Origin: JBFKUL01 sp041635755
Lineage (GTDB): Bacteria; Pseudomonadota; Gammaproteobacteria; Burkholderiales; SG8-39
Direction of reading: 5' to 3'
NCBI GenBank assembly: GCA_041635755.1
Contig: JBFKUL010000001.1
Span: forward strand, 1-37,448
DNA: 37,448 nt
Shown: piece after piece, positions 17,079-25,838 of the stretch
Position numbering within the stretch: the first letter of the stretch is position 1
Layout: each line of letters begins with the position of its first letter
Program-made: the position numbers and the translations under genes
Notes under the pieces: generated by a model
What the model was told of the DNA's origin: nothing
Databases searched by the model: none
What the model saw: the letters and a program-made list of their open reading frames with translations, nothing else

Positions 17079-17657
17079 TCACTGCTTTTCCTTGGTATGC
17101 AACTTGAGCATTGCGCCCTGCAAATCGCCTTCTAGACAACGCGGCAGGATGTCGATCGCCTTCGCGATCGAGGCGTCGATCGCCTCGCGCTCCTCCTGCG
17201 GGGGCCGGCGAAGCACGTAGTCGGCCACCTCGCTCTTGTCGCCCGGATGGCCGATGCCCAGCCGCAGCCGCCAGAAATCGAGCGAGCTCAGCCGCGCCGC
17301 GATATCTCTAAGGCCGTTGTGGCCGGCGATGCCACCACCTTGCTTCATCTTTACGACCCCCGGGGCGAAATCGAGCTCGTCGTGCACCACCAGAACCTCG
17401 TCGGCCGGGATCTTGAAGAAACCGGCCAGCAGCCCTACCGCCTTGCCGCTCAGGTTCATAAAGGTCTGCGGCAACAGCAGCCAGGCTCCGGTTGGTTCGT
17501 GTCGGCCAACAAAGGCGCTGTACTTTGCGTCCTTCCTCAGTGTGACCTTTTCGCGCACGGCGAAGCGCTCGACGAGCCAGAAGCCCGCGTTGTGACGGGT
17601 GGCTTCGTACTCCTTACCGGGGTTTCCCAGGCCAACAATGAGGCGGATAGTGGACAT
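17079..17657 (-). CDS. pth: Peptidyl-tRNA hydrolase
   Basis: A 192-aa enzyme that releases peptides from peptidyl-tRNA dropped by ribosomes. N-terminal VGLGNPGKEYEATRHNAGF contains the catalytic His in RHN, and FMNLSG and HDELDFAPG follow with the Asp of the active site. KMQGGGIAGHNG, read here as KQGGGIAGHNGL, lies near 105-117. The length is normal (about 190). The ATG is only 19 nt past the foot of the rplY terminator hairpin and has no clear Shine-Dalgarno, so expression must come from readthrough or an internal promoter. Confidence 0.96.
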   Translation of the reverse strand: MSTIRLIVGLGNPGKEYEATRHNAGFWLVERFAVREKVTLRKDAKYSAFVGRHEPTGAWLLLPQTFMNLSGKAVGLLAGFFKIPADEVLVVHDELDFAPGVVKMKQGGGIAGHNGLRDIAARLSSLDFWRLRLGIGHPGDKSEVADYVLRRPPQEEREAIDASIAKAIDILPRCLEGDLQGAMLKLHTKEKQ

Positions 17658-17671
17658 GTCTAAGCGGAAAG

Positions 17672-17704
17672 AAAAAGCGGCAAGGGCTGCAAAGCCCTTG
17701 CCGC
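17672..17704 (-). terminator. Strong intrinsic terminator after rplY
   Basis: A perfect 12-bp inverted repeat (GCGGCAAGGGCT, 17677-17688, with its complement 17693-17704) closes a 4-nt loop. On the minus strand it is followed by TTTTTCTTT. It lies 19 nt past the rplY stop and just before the pth ATG. Confidence 0.88.
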
Positions 17705-17723
17705 CCTCGGCGGGTTGGGAAGC

Positions 17724-18455
17724 TTACTTCTTCTCTTTCTTCTCGCCTTTGTCGGCCTTCTCTGCAGCCTTGTCGCCGCCCTTGTCGGCAGCGCCCTCGG
17801 GTGCCTTCTCGGGCACGGCCTGCGCGGTGGTGGGCACCTCGGACGCGGCGGGTGCGGCCTGGGCCTCGGCGACTTCCTCCTCCTCGGTGATCAGTGCCGG
17901 CAGGATGACGGTGGCCACCACGGGGTTTTCCTTGCGCAGCACCGCCTCGACGCCCTTGGGCAGGGCCAGGTCCTCGACATGGATCGAGTTGCCCACCGAC
18001 AATGTGCCCAGATCGACCTCGATGAATTCGGGCAGATCGTCCGGGAAGCAGCTGATCTCGAGCTCGTTCATGACGTGGCTCGCTACGCCGCCCTGCTCCT
18101 TTACTCCCGGCGAAATCGCGGCATTGACGAAGTGCAGCGGTACTTTCATGTGAATCTTCTTGTCCTTCGACACACGCTGGAAGTCCACATGCTGCACCTG
18201 AAGCTTGTAGGGGTGCATGTTGAATGCACGCAACAGTACCTGCTCGGCGGTCTCCCCGACCTTGAGCGTCAGAATCGAGGCGTGGAACGCTTCCCGCGAT
18301 AGGTTCTGGAACAGGGCCTTGTGATCGAGCTCGATGTTGACCGCGGGCTTGTCACCGCCGTAGACAATGCCCGGCACCTTTCCCGCGCTGCGCAGACGGC
18401 GGCTCGCACCCGTTCCTTGCACCTCGCGTTTGCTAGCGTTGATTTCGATTTTCAT
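17724..18455 (-). CDS. rplY: 50S ribosomal protein L25/general stress protein Ctc, long form
   Basis: A 243-aa 5S rRNA-binding protein. The N-terminal L25 domain (1-95: KIEINASKREVQGTGASRRL, GKVPGIVYGG, HVDFQRVSKDKKIHM) is followed by a TL5-type beta domain (about 100-190: VNAAISPGVKEQGGV, DLPEFIEVDLGTLSVGNSIHV). From about 200 there is a low-complexity Ala/Glu/Lys tail ending KKEKK. The short E. coli L25 has only the first domain. ATG 18455 is chosen; the open frame extends to 18497, but the extra residues do not fit the family. It lies downstream of prs as usual. Confidence 0.95.
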   Translation of the reverse strand: MKIEINASKREVQGTGASRRLRSAGKVPGIVYGGDKPAVNIELDHKALFQNLSREAFHASILTLKVGETAEQVLLRAFNMHPYKLQVQHVDFQRVSKDKKIHMKVPLHFVNAAISPGVKEQGGVASHVMNELEISCFPDDLPEFIEVDLGTLSVGNSIHVEDLALPKGVEAVLRKENPVVATVILPALITEEEEVAEAQAAPAASEVPTTAQAVPEKAPEGAADKGGDKAAEKADKGEKKEKK

Positions 18456-18522
18456 GCATTGCTCCCAGTATGTCCCGCCCGTCCCGCGACCAGGCAAAAG
18501 CGGGGATTGAAAAAACTTCGCG

Positions 18523-19482
18523 TCACTCGATGAACAACGAGCTCACCGAGTCTTCGTTCGAGATCCTCAGAATCGTTTCGGCCAGCAGCCCCGCCACACT
18601 CAACTGCCGGATCTTCTTGCTCGCCAGCGCGTCCTCGCGCAACGGAATGGTATCCGTTACCACCAGCTCGTCGATATCGCTCGCCTCGATCCGCTGCACC
18701 GCGCCGCCGGACAAAACGGGGTGCGTACAGTAGGCGACCACTTTCGTGGCGCCCTCCTCTTTGAGCACCTGCGCAGCCTTGCACAGCGTTCCGGCCGTGT
18801 CGACCATGTCGTCCATGATGACGCAGGTGCGCCCGCTCACTTCGCCGATCACGTTCATCACTTCCGCGACGTTGGCGCGGGGGCGACGTTTGTCGATGAT
18901 CGCGAGGTCGGATTCGAGCCGCTTTGCGAGCGCCCGCGCCCGCACGACGCCACCAACGTCAGGCGAAACCACGATCAAGTCCTCATAGCGCTTCTTCCAC
19001 ACGTCGCCAAGCAGCACCGGGGCTGCATAGATATTGTCCACGGGGATGTCGAAGAACCCCTGGATCTGATCGGCGTGCAGATCCATCGTCAGCATTCGAG
19101 ACACGCCGACCGCGTTCAGCATGTTGGCCACAACCTTGGCGCTGATCGCCACCCGTGCGGAGCGCGGCCGTCGATCCTGCCGGCCGTAGCCGAAGTACGG
19201 AATCGCTGCCGTGACGCGCGCCGCGGAGGAACGCCGCAATGCGTCAACCATGATCAGCATTTCCATCAGGTTGTCGTTGGTCGGCGTGCAGGTCGACTGC
19301 AGCACGAACACGTCCTTGCCGCGTACGTTCTCGAGCAGCTCGACCATCACTTCGCCGTCGGAGAATCGTCCGACGACCGCGCGGCCGAGCGAGATGTTGA
19401 GATTGCGGGCAACGTCCTGAGCAAGCCGCGGGTTGGCGTTCCCGGTAAACACCATCAGGCGCTCGAGCGGCATGCTGTTCAT
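18523..19482 (-). CDS. prs: Ribose-phosphate pyrophosphokinase (PRPP synthetase)
   Basis: A 319-aa enzyme making PRPP from ribose 5-phosphate and ATP for nucleotide, His and Trp synthesis. It shows FTGNANPRLAQDVA at the N-terminus, RFSDGEVMVELLENVRG, the flexible-loop GYGRQDRRPRSARV, metal-binding LTMDLHADQIQGFF and the PRPP-loop VIMDDMVDTAGTL (about 218-230). ATG 19482 is favoured over a GTG at 19491 because AGGGTGA lies about 8 nt upstream. The tRNA-Gln gene lies 60 bp upstream and may be processed from the same transcript. Confidence 0.97.
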   Translation of the reverse strand: MNSMPLERLMVFTGNANPRLAQDVARNLNISLGRAVVGRFSDGEVMVELLENVRGKDVFVLQSTCTPTNDNLMEMLIMVDALRRSSAARVTAAIPYFGYGRQDRRPRSARVAISAKVVANMLNAVGVSRMLTMDLHADQIQGFFDIPVDNIYAAPVLLGDVWKKRYEDLIVVSPDVGGVVRARALAKRLESDLAIIDKRRPRANVAEVMNVIGEVSGRTCVIMDDMVDTAGTLCKAAQVLKEEGATKVVAYCTHPVLSGGAVQRIEASDIDELVVTDTIPLREDALASKKIRQLSVAGLLAETILRISNEDSVSSLFIE

Positions 19483-19542
19483 CGCGGTCACCCTGCGTCC
19501 TAGTAATCCGTTGCCGGCCTTCCGGCGTGCTTGCTTGTCGGT

Positions 19543-19619
19543 TGGCTGGGGAGGAAGGATTCGAACCTTCGCATGCCGGAATCAAAATCCGGTGCCTTAA
19601 CCAGCTTGGCGACTCCCCA
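19543..19619 (-). tRNA. tRNA-Gln (anticodon TTG)
   Basis: A cloverleaf of 77 nt including an encoded CCA. The acceptor is TGGGGAG paired with CTCCCCA, with discriminator G and CCA (19545-19543). The anticodon stem CCGGA/TCCGG encloses loop TTTTGAT, giving anticodon TTG, and the T-arm contains GGTTCGAATCC. The U1-A72 pair and G73 agree with glutamine identity. It sits between ispE and prs on the same strand. Confidence 0.97.
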
Positions 19620-19633
19620 GCAGAAAAACGTGC

Positions 19634-20488
19634 CTATTCCGCCCAATCCTGCAGCGGGTGACGCTCGAGGCCCCGCGTCACGAAAGCCCGCATCGTCTCC
19701 GGGAGCTGCGACTTGATGGCGCGCGCTTCGGCCTCGGTGGAAAACTCGGCGAACACGCATGCCCCTGACCCCGTCATGCGGGCATTCGGGCAGCGCGGCT
19801 TGAGCCACTCGAGATGCGCCGCAACCTCGGGACTGCGTGCGGTCACGACTGACTCCAGATCGTTGCGCCCGAGCCCCGCGAAAAAGGGCGGTATTGTGAG
19901 CGGTTTCGAATTCCGTGTCAATTTGGTGTCAGCGAAGATTTCTCTCGTAGAAACCGCGACTTGAGGCACCAAAACCAGGTACCAGGCGGCGGGCAACGAG
20001 AGCGCCCGGAGGCGCTCACCGATACCCTCTCCAAGCGCGTTCTCGCCGTAAACGAAAAAGGGCACGTCGGCCCCGATCTGCAGCGCCAGATCCAGAAGCT
20101 CGGCACGCCTGAGGTCGAGCCCCCATAGACGATTGAGGACCAGCAGCGCCGTCGCGGCGTCGGACGAGCCGCCCCCCAGGCCGCCGCCGATCGGTAAGGT
20201 TTTCTCGAGCGCGATGTCAGCGCCGAGCGGCCGCGCCGCGGGGCCGAGTCGAGCGAGCGCGTAGTCCTTCAGGCGCGTGGCCGCCCGCAGGCACAGGTCG
20301 TCCTCCGCGCTTACCCCGGGGAGCGTGTCGCTGCGCTGCAGGATGCCGTCCGCGCGCGGTGCAAGACCCACACGATCTCCATGCCCGATCAATCGCAAGA
20401 CCGTCTGCAGCAAATGGTAGCCATCCTCGCGACGCCCCAGGACGTGCAGAAAAAGGTTCAGCTTGCCCGGTGCCGGATACCACTGCAT
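19634..20488 (-). CDS. ispE: 4-diphosphocytidyl-2-C-methyl-D-erythritol kinase
   Basis: A 284-aa GHMP-family kinase of the MEP isoprenoid pathway. The N-terminus WYPAPGKLNLFLHVLGRREDGYH has the substrate-binding Lys. The ATP loop is LPIGGGLGGGSSDAATAL (about 89-106), and the C-terminal motif is ARMTGSGACVFAEF. ATG 20488 gives the family start and follows the lolB stop by 5 nt; a GTG at 20512 would overlap lolB by 19 nt. The length equals that of E. coli IspE (283). Confidence 0.95.
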   Translation of the reverse strand: MQWYPAPGKLNLFLHVLGRREDGYHLLQTVLRLIGHGDRVGLAPRADGILQRSDTLPGVSAEDDLCLRAATRLKDYALARLGPAARPLGADIALEKTLPIGGGLGGGSSDAATALLVLNRLWGLDLRRAELLDLALQIGADVPFFVYGENALGEGIGERLRALSLPAAWYLVLVPQVAVSTREIFADTKLTRNSKPLTIPPFFAGLGRNDLESVVTARSPEVAAHLEWLKPRCPNARMTGSGACVFAEFSTEAEARAIKSQLPETMRAFVTRGLERHPLQDWAE

Positions 20489-20493
20489 CTGGC

Positions 20494-21045
20494 TCACCGC
20501 AGCGAGCGCCACTCGGAAATTGCGAGCCGCAATTCCAGCCCCGGGTAGGTGAGCCGCAGGCGCGACGGCAGCTCACCGTCATCGCGGAACGCCAGGTACT
20601 CGATCTTCCAGCCCGACTGCTGCAGTTCGGTAAGACGGCCGCGCCCGTCGCGCGTCTCGCGCGAAGGCCCTGGCGCGACACGCGCACGCACCCAATCGGC
20701 GAGTCCGGCAAGCGGCAGGCGAAAGCCGAGCACGCGATCGGTGAGGGTCTCGGCATCTTCCGCGCTGTATTCTCGCGCGTCATGCGTCGTAAGCGTGACG
20801 AGTGTGCGTTCGCGCACCACGCGCGCGACGCCTTGTCCGAACGGGTTGGTGATGAGGAGCTCATCGCCGTCCGCGCGATGGCGCCACGCGAGATTGCCGC
20901 TGGAGGCCTGTTCACCGTAGCGCACCGCGATGCGACCGGACAGCTCGAACTCGACCTCGTCGACCGAGGTCAGGGAAGAAAGCCCGGCGCACGCGGACAA
21001 GAGCAACGCCGCCGCGACGGCCAGGGCGCGCGAGACGGATCTCAC
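20494..21045 (-). CDS. lolB: Outer-membrane lipoprotein receptor LolB
   Basis: A 183-aa lipoprotein that takes lipoproteins from LolA and inserts them into the outer membrane. The signal peptide ends in lipobox LLLSAC with Cys19 and no Asp at +2, consistent with outer-membrane sorting. The mature half-barrel shows FELSGRIAVRYGEQASSGNLAWRH and ITNPFGQGVARV, then LPLAGLADWVRARVAPG, typical of LolB. The GTG start at 21045 overlaps the TPR gene stop (GTGA). It sits just before ispE, a standard proteobacterial order. Confidence 0.93.
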   Translation of the reverse strand: MRSVSRALAVAAALLLSACAGLSSLTSVDEVEFELSGRIAVRYGEQASSGNLAWRHRADGDELLITNPFGQGVARVVRERTLVTLTTHDAREYSAEDAETLTDRVLGFRLPLAGLADWVRARVAPGPSRETRDGRGRLTELQQSGWKIEYLAFRDDGELPSRLRLTYPGLELRLAISEWRSLR

Positions 21046-22796
21046 TGCCTCAGGCGCTTGATGGTCTTCTGCAGCGTCTCGTTGTCCGGGTGGGCCTGAA
21101 GCGCCTCTTCGAGTATGCGCTGCGCCTCATCGCGCTCACCGCTCATCCAAAGCACCTCGACCAGATGCGCGCCGATCTCGCCATCGGGCCGCGAGCTGTA
21201 GGCGCGCCTGAGGTGCTCGATGGCGCCCTTGAGGTCCCCCTGGCGGTAAAGCACCCAACCCATGCTATCAACGATGAAATGATCCTGGGGCGCGAGCTCG
21301 AGCGCGCGCTCGATCAGTTTGCGCGCCTCCGGCAGACGCTCGTTGCGGTCGGCTAGCGAGTAGCCCAAAGCGTTGTAGGCGTGCGCGTGGTCAGGGCGAA
21401 TCTGAATCAGCTTGCGCAGGTTGGATTCGAGCAGATCGAAGCGGCTCAGCTTCTCCGCAGTAAGCGCCAGGTCGTAGAGCAGGTCCGGCTGATCGGGCTG
21501 ACGCTCGAGCGCCTGGCCGAGCATGACCAGCGCCTCGCCGGGCTCGTTCGCCTCGCGCAGCAGTTGCGCCTCGGCGATTACGAGCTGCACCCGCTGCTCG
21601 TCGGCCGTGGTCGCGACACGCCGCAGATACGCGCGTGCTTCGGCGAGCTTGCCCTGCTTGGCGAGTGCCTGGGCGGCACGCAGTCTCGAGGCAACGAAAT
21701 GCTCTCCCCGCCCGATCGATTCAAACCATTCGATTGCGCGCATCCAGTGCTTTTGCTCCTCGGCGATCTGGCCGAGCGTAAAGCGCACGCCGTTTTCGTC
21801 GCGATAGCCAAGCTCGAGCAGCTTCTTGAGATTGCCCTCGGCGACCCCGTAATCCTTGAGCTGATAGGCGAGCAGGCCCACGGCATAGATCACATCCGTG
21901 TTGCCCGGATTTGCAGCAAGCAGCTTCTCGAACTCGCCGCGCGCCTGGGCGTAACGCTTGTTGGAGACCAAGAGGCGCGCATAGCTCAGGCGCGCCTCTC
22001 GACGCTCTGGAAACTTCTCGAGATACCCTGCGAGCGTGCGCTCTGCCTGCTCCGGAAATTTCTTCTGCAGCACTTGCGACTCGAAAATCGGAGCGAATTC
22101 CCAGTCCGGCTGCAGCGCGGAGGCGCGCCGGATCTCGCGCAGCGCGAGATCGTCGTCGCCCGCCGCGTACGCGGCCTGTGCCACCGCGAACACAGCCTGG
22201 GGCAGCGTGGCGTATGGCTCTGCGAGACGCCGCACCACGCGAAGATTCGCGGATTTGTCCGGATTTCCTGCCAGCAGGCGGTTGAGCTGCATGAAACCGT
22301 TGGGCAGATTGCTGCCGCGCGCCGTGAGCAGCTTGGCGAGAAACGGTTCGGCTTCGTCCACGCGCCGCGCGCTCACCAGCAGCGCGGTCACCATCTGCAA
22401 TGCCTGCGGGGACTGAGCGTCGGTCTCGTGCCAGATGCGCGCCGCTTCGAGCGCGAAGTCCGGCATGCGTGCGTAATTCGCGATCTCGACCGCCCGTCGC
22501 GCAATGCGCGGGTCGCGGGTCTGGCGCGCGAGGTCCAGATAGGTCTGCGCGGCCAACCCGGGACTGCCGCGCTGCAGGGCCACTTCGCCGAGCAGGAACG
22601 CGTACAGCACTTCCTCGGAGAGGTCCTGCGTGGGCAGACGCTCGTCGAGCTTCTCGGCGCGCGAGGGGGCTGAAGTCTCCAGCGTGCTTTCGCTCTCTGG
22701 CGCGGCCTGCTGCGCCCAGGCCAGCGCGGGCCCTAGCAGCACCGCGCCAAGAAGGCAGGCCAAAGCGTTCAACAGGGGGTTCTTGATGATTTTCAT
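21042..22796 (-). CDS. Exported tetratricopeptide-repeat protein
   Basis: A 584-aa protein with a signal peptide (MKIIKNPLLNALACLLGAVL, cleavage after AWA). After an acidic linker there is a long run of TPR-like helical pairs, clearest near the C-terminus, where an ALGYSLADRNERLPEARKLI repeat and a WVLYRQGDLKGAIEHLRRAY repeat sit back to back, with others near 200-400. ATG 22796 is preferred over TTG 22802. The gene heads the lolB-ispE-prs run, where a TPR protein is usual in betaproteobacteria. It may scaffold envelope assembly, but no specific partner is shown. A 143-bp divergent gap separates it from mutM. Confidence 0.85.
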   Translation of the reverse strand: MKIIKNPLLNALACLLGAVLLGPALAWAQQAAPESESTLETSAPSRAEKLDERLPTQDLSEEVLYAFLLGEVALQRGSPGLAAQTYLDLARQTRDPRIARRAVEIANYARMPDFALEAARIWHETDAQSPQALQMVTALLVSARRVDEAEPFLAKLLTARGSNLPNGFMQLNRLLAGNPDKSANLRVVRRLAEPYATLPQAVFAVAQAAYAAGDDDLALREIRRASALQPDWEFAPIFESQVLQKKFPEQAERTLAGYLEKFPERREARLSYARLLVSNKRYAQARGEFEKLLAANPGNTDVIYAVGLLAYQLKDYGVAEGNLKKLLELGYRDENGVRFTLGQIAEEQKHWMRAIEWFESIGRGEHFVASRLRAAQALAKQGKLAEARAYLRRVATTADEQRVQLVIAEAQLLREANEPGEALVMLGQALERQPDQPDLLYDLALTAEKLSRFDLLESNLRKLIQIRPDHAHAYNALGYSLADRNERLPEARKLIERALELAPQDHFIVDSMGWVLYRQGDLKGAIEHLRRAYSSRPDGEIGAHLVEVLWMSGERDEAQRILEEALQAHPDNETLQKTIKRLRQ

Positions 22797-22939
22797 TCGC
22801 AATCTATGCTGCTGCAGGGGATGCTCGCCCGCTCCAAGTCAATCCAATCCATCTTAGGTATATTTGATGCCCCGCACAAGCCGAGTCATTCGCCGGCCGT
22901 GCAGAAGTGCATGGACCGCTTTTCGTCGATCACGTTCAA

Positions 22940-23749
22940 ATGCCGGAGCTTCCCGAGATCGAGGTAACCCGGCGCGGTATTGCGCCGCTCCTCACCGGCC
23001 GGACCATTTCCGGCGTCGCGGTGCGCGAACCGCGCCTGCGCTGGCACGTGCCCGACGCCGTGCGGGGACTCGCGGGCCTGGCCATACGCAGTGTGCGCAG
23101 GCGCGGCAAGTACCTGCTGCTCGATTGCGGTACAGGTCACCTGATACTTCACCTTGGCATGTCAGGAAGTCTGCGCGTGCTCGCCAGCGAAACCCCGCCG
23201 CAGAAGCACGACCATTTCGACCTGATGCTCGGGGATCGCTTGCTGCGGCTGCGCGACCCGCGGCGCTTTGGCGCAGTACTTTGGACGGCGGCGCGCGTGG
23301 AAGCCCATCCGCTCCTCGCAGGGCTCGGGCTCGAGCCGCTGTCCCGTGCGCTGGACGCGCGCCGGCTGCACGCACTGACCCGCGCTCATCGCGCCTCGAT
23401 CAAGCAAGTCCTGATGGACGGACGCCGCATCGCAGGCGTGGGTAACATCTACGCGAGCGAGAGCCTGTTCCGCGCCGGGATTCATCCGCGCACCTCCGCG
23501 CGGCGCCTCTCGCTCGAGCGGTGCGCGAAACTCGCGGTTGCGATCAAGAAGACGCTGCGCGCGGCGATTCGCGCCGGCGGGTCGAGTCTGCGCGACTTCG
23601 TAAGAAGCGACGGCAGGCCAGGATACTTCCAGAACCAGACGCTGGTCTACGACCGCGCCGGCGCGCCCTGCAGCCTCTGTGGCACTCCGATCCGGCGAAT
23701 CGCGCAGGGACAGCGCTCCACCTTCTACTGCCCGCGCTGCCAGCATTGA
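22940..23749 (+). CDS. mutM: Formamidopyrimidine-DNA glycosylase (Fpg)
   Basis: A 269-aa base-excision repair enzyme that removes 8-oxoguanine. The start PELPEIEVTRRGI after Met supplies the N-terminal catalytic Pro and Glu3; the conserved Lys lies in RRRGKYLLLD near residue 58. The helix-two-turn-helix region (IKQVLMDGRRIAGVGNIYASE) and a C-terminal zinc finger (C-x2-C in CSLCGTP and CPRCQ) are intact. ATG 22940 is fixed by the catalytic Pro2; the frame is open back to 22907. It is divergent from the TPR gene and converges on coaD. Confidence 0.97.
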   Translation: MPELPEIEVTRRGIAPLLTGRTISGVAVREPRLRWHVPDAVRGLAGLAIRSVRRRGKYLLLDCGTGHLILHLGMSGSLRVLASETPPQKHDHFDLMLGDRLLRLRDPRRFGAVLWTAARVEAHPLLAGLGLEPLSRALDARRLHALTRAHRASIKQVLMDGRRIAGVGNIYASESLFRAGIHPRTSARRLSLERCAKLAVAIKKTLRAAIRAGGSSLRDFVRSDGRPGYFQNQTLVYDRAGAPCSLCGTPIRRIAQGQRSTFYCPRCQH

Positions 23750-23775
23750 AAGGCGCGCCGCCTAAACCGAGGCCC

Positions 23776-24264
23776 CTAGCCTCCGAGCGCCTTGACCTTC
23801 TCGCTGAGCTTTGCCCGGACAAGGGGATGCACGAACTTGGAGACATCGCCGCCGAGCGTGGCGATCTCGCGAACCAGGGTTGCGGAGATGAACATGTGCT
23901 GCTCGGATGGGGTCAGGAAGATCGTCTCGACGTCGGGGTAGAGATTGCGGTTCATTCCCGCGAGCTGGAACTCGTACTCGAAGTCCGACACCGCCCGCAG
24001 CCCACGCATGATCACCCGGGCATCGTGACGGCGGATGAAATCGATTAGCAAACCACTGAAGCCGACCACCTTCACGTTCTTCACGTCGCTCAACACCTCG
24101 CGCGCGACCTCTACACGCTCATGCATGCTGAAGAAGGGCCGCTTGGTGCGGCTGTCCGCGACGCCCACGATCAGTGAGTCGAACAGCAGGCTCCCTCGAC
24201 GCACCAGATCCTCATGGCCGCGCGTGAGGGGGTCAAACGTCCCGGGGTAGACCGCTGCGATCAT
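23776..24264 (-). CDS. coaD: Phosphopantetheine adenylyltransferase
   Basis: A 162-aa coenzyme A pathway enzyme. The nucleotidyltransferase motif YPGTFDPLTRGHEDLV (TxGH, about 10-18), IMRGLRAVSDFEYEFQL and the C-terminal ISATLVREIA (ISSTxxR type) are present. The length equals the family norm (159-165). ATG 24264 lies inside the end of rsmD (32-bp overlap), so the two are likely coupled. Confidence 0.96.
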   Translation of the reverse strand: MIAAVYPGTFDPLTRGHEDLVRRGSLLFDSLIVGVADSRTKRPFFSMHERVEVAREVLSDVKNVKVVGFSGLLIDFIRRHDARVIMRGLRAVSDFEYEFQLAGMNRNLYPDVETIFLTPSEQHMFISATLVREIATLGGDVSKFVHPLVRAKLSEKVKALGG

Positions 24265-24835
24265 GCTCGCCCCACTGCAAGAGTTGGAAATGCACCTGTC
24301 CGGCACGCGCGCGCTTCATTTCGTGCCACGGCTCGGCCAGCGCAATGGGCGCTGGGCCCTCCGTATAGACCCTCGCACCCCGCACCAGATGCGCCGGCAA
24401 CCGTTCAAGCAGCGCCGGAAGGGCATTCTGCCTGAAGGGCGGATCGAGGAAAACCACGTCGAAGCGTTCACCCGGGCGCGCGAGCCATTCCGGCGCATCG
24501 GCCCCAATGATGCTGACCTGCGACGCGCCAAGCGCAGCCCGGGACCGCTCGAGCGCCGCAAGCGCGACGCGGTTCTTCTCCACCATCAGCACGCGCGCCG
24601 CACCGCGCGAGGCGGCCTCGAAACCCAGCACGCCGCTACCAGCGTAGAGATCGAGACAAGCGAGCCCATCGAGATTCTGCCCAAGCCAGTTGAACAGCGT
24701 TTCTCGAACGCGATCGGGCGTCGGGCGCAGATCGGCGACCGTGGGCACGGCGATCTGGCGGCGCCGCCATGCCCCGCCGACGATGCGCACGCGCCCGGGC
24801 GCCTTGCCGCGTGAGCGGGGTTTCGAATCGGGCAC
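24233..24835 (-). CDS. rsmD: 16S rRNA (guanine(966)-N(2))-methyltransferase RsmD
   Basis: A 200-aa SAM-dependent rRNA methyltransferase. RVRIVGGAWRRRQIAVP opens the protein, RPTPDRVRETLFNWL is the RsmD hallmark, CLDLYAGSGVLGFEAASRGA is SAM motif I and VVFLDPPF is the catalytic DPPF motif. GTG 24835 gives a family-like N-terminus (PDSKPRSRGKAPG); the frame remains open to 25021, but that part is antisense to ftsY. It is divergent from ftsY and overlaps coaD. Confidence 0.93.
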   Translation of the reverse strand: MPDSKPRSRGKAPGRVRIVGGAWRRRQIAVPTVADLRPTPDRVRETLFNWLGQNLDGLACLDLYAGSGVLGFEAASRGAARVLMVEKNRVALAALERSRAALGASQVSIIGADAPEWLARPGERFDVVFLDPPFRQNALPALLERLPAHLVRGARVYTEGPAPIALAEPWHEMKRARAGQVHFQLLQWGEHDRSGLPRDV

Positions 24836-24848
24836 TGCAGGAACCGTT

Positions 24849-24857
24849 TGATAGAAT
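24849..24857 (+). promoter_or_regulatory. ftsY: Extended -10 promoter element upstream of ftsY
   Basis: TGATAGAAT lies 39 nt before the ftsY GTG and just outside the divergent rsmD start. It shares TGATAGAATCG with the element before typA (7171). No clear -35 is present. Confidence 0.4.
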
Positions 24858-24896
24858 CGGGCGCCAATCTTAGCGGCTTTCCTGCAGCAACTCCTC

Positions 24897-25838
24897 GTGC
24901 TTGGCCTGGCAAACACATTGCGCTCTGACAAAACCTCCTGGACCGCCCGCCTGAGGGCCGGACTTGCGCGCACGCGAGAGGCGCTCGGTGGCGGACTCGG
25001 CCATCTTCTGGGGCGGCGCAAGGTGGACGAGGCGCTTTACGAAGAGCTCGAGGCGGCTCTGATCACCGCCGATTGCGGCGTCGAGGCGACGCGATGGATT
25101 CTGAGTGAGCTGCGCACGCGCGCGCGCAGGGCCGGCATCGTCGAGGGCGACGCGCTCAAGGCGACCCTCAAGGAGACCCTGCTGGAACTCGTGGGGCCGC
25201 TCGAGCGCGCGCTCGACCCGAGCATCGGTAAACCCTTCGTGGTCATGGTGGCAGGCGTTAACGGCTCGGGTAAGACGACATCGATCGGCAAGCTCGCCAA
25301 GTGGTTTCAGACGCAGGGTCACAGCGTGCTGTTGGCGGCAGGGGATACGTTCCGCGCGGCCGCGCGCGAGCAGCTCGTCGCCTGGGGCGAGCGAAACGGC
25401 GTCACGGTGATCACCCAGCAGTCCGGCGATGCGGGGGCGGTGGTGTACGACGCGGTGAGCGCGGCGCGCGCGCGCGGCATCGACGTCGTACTCGCCGATA
25501 CGGCCGGGCGACTGCCAACACAGCTGCACCTGATGGACGAGATCAAGAAGGTCAAGCGCGTCATGGCCAAGGCGATGCCCGAAGCACCGCACGAGGTGAT
25601 GCTTGTACTCGACGCCAACACCGGACAAAACGCGCTGGCGCAGGTCAACGCCTTCGACGATGCGCTCGGACTTACCGGGCTCGTGCTGACCAAGCTTGAC
25701 GGCACTGCACGGGGAGGCGTGATTGCGGCAATCGCGAGGCAGCGCCCGATACCATTACGTTTCGTCGGAGTGGGAGAGGGGATCGACGATCTGAGGCCCT
25801 TCTCCGCGCGCGACTTTGTCGAGGCGCTCGTTGATTAG
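24897..25838 (+). CDS. ftsY: Signal recognition particle receptor FtsY
   Basis: A 313-aa SRP-GTPase that docks ribosome-nascent chain complexes at the membrane. A helical N domain (VDEALYEELEAALITADCG) precedes the G domain with G1 GVNGSGKTT (about 120-128), DTFRAAAREQL, G3 DTAGR (201-205) and G4 TKLDGTARGG (265-274). The acidic A domain of E. coli FtsY is missing, as in many short FtsY proteins; the N-terminus has a basic RLRAGLARTREAL helix instead. GTG start. It overlaps ftsE by 8 nt. Confidence 0.96.
   Translation: MLGLANTLRSDKTSWTARLRAGLARTREALGGGLGHLLGRRKVDEALYEELEAALITADCGVEATRWILSELRTRARRAGIVEGDALKATLKETLLELVGPLERALDPSIGKPFVVMVAGVNGSGKTTSIGKLAKWFQTQGHSVLLAAGDTFRAAAREQLVAWGERNGVTVITQQSGDAGAVVYDAVSAARARGIDVVLADTAGRLPTQLHLMDEIKKVKRVMAKAMPEAPHEVMLVLDANTGQNALAQVNAFDDALGLTGLVLTKLDGTARGGVIAAIARQRPIPLRFVGVGEGIDDLRPFSARDFVEALVD

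Noticed and set aside
21381..22673. 430-codon plus-strand ORF opposite the TPR gene
   Set aside because: Arg-, Gln- and Leu-rich shadow without start signal or domains.
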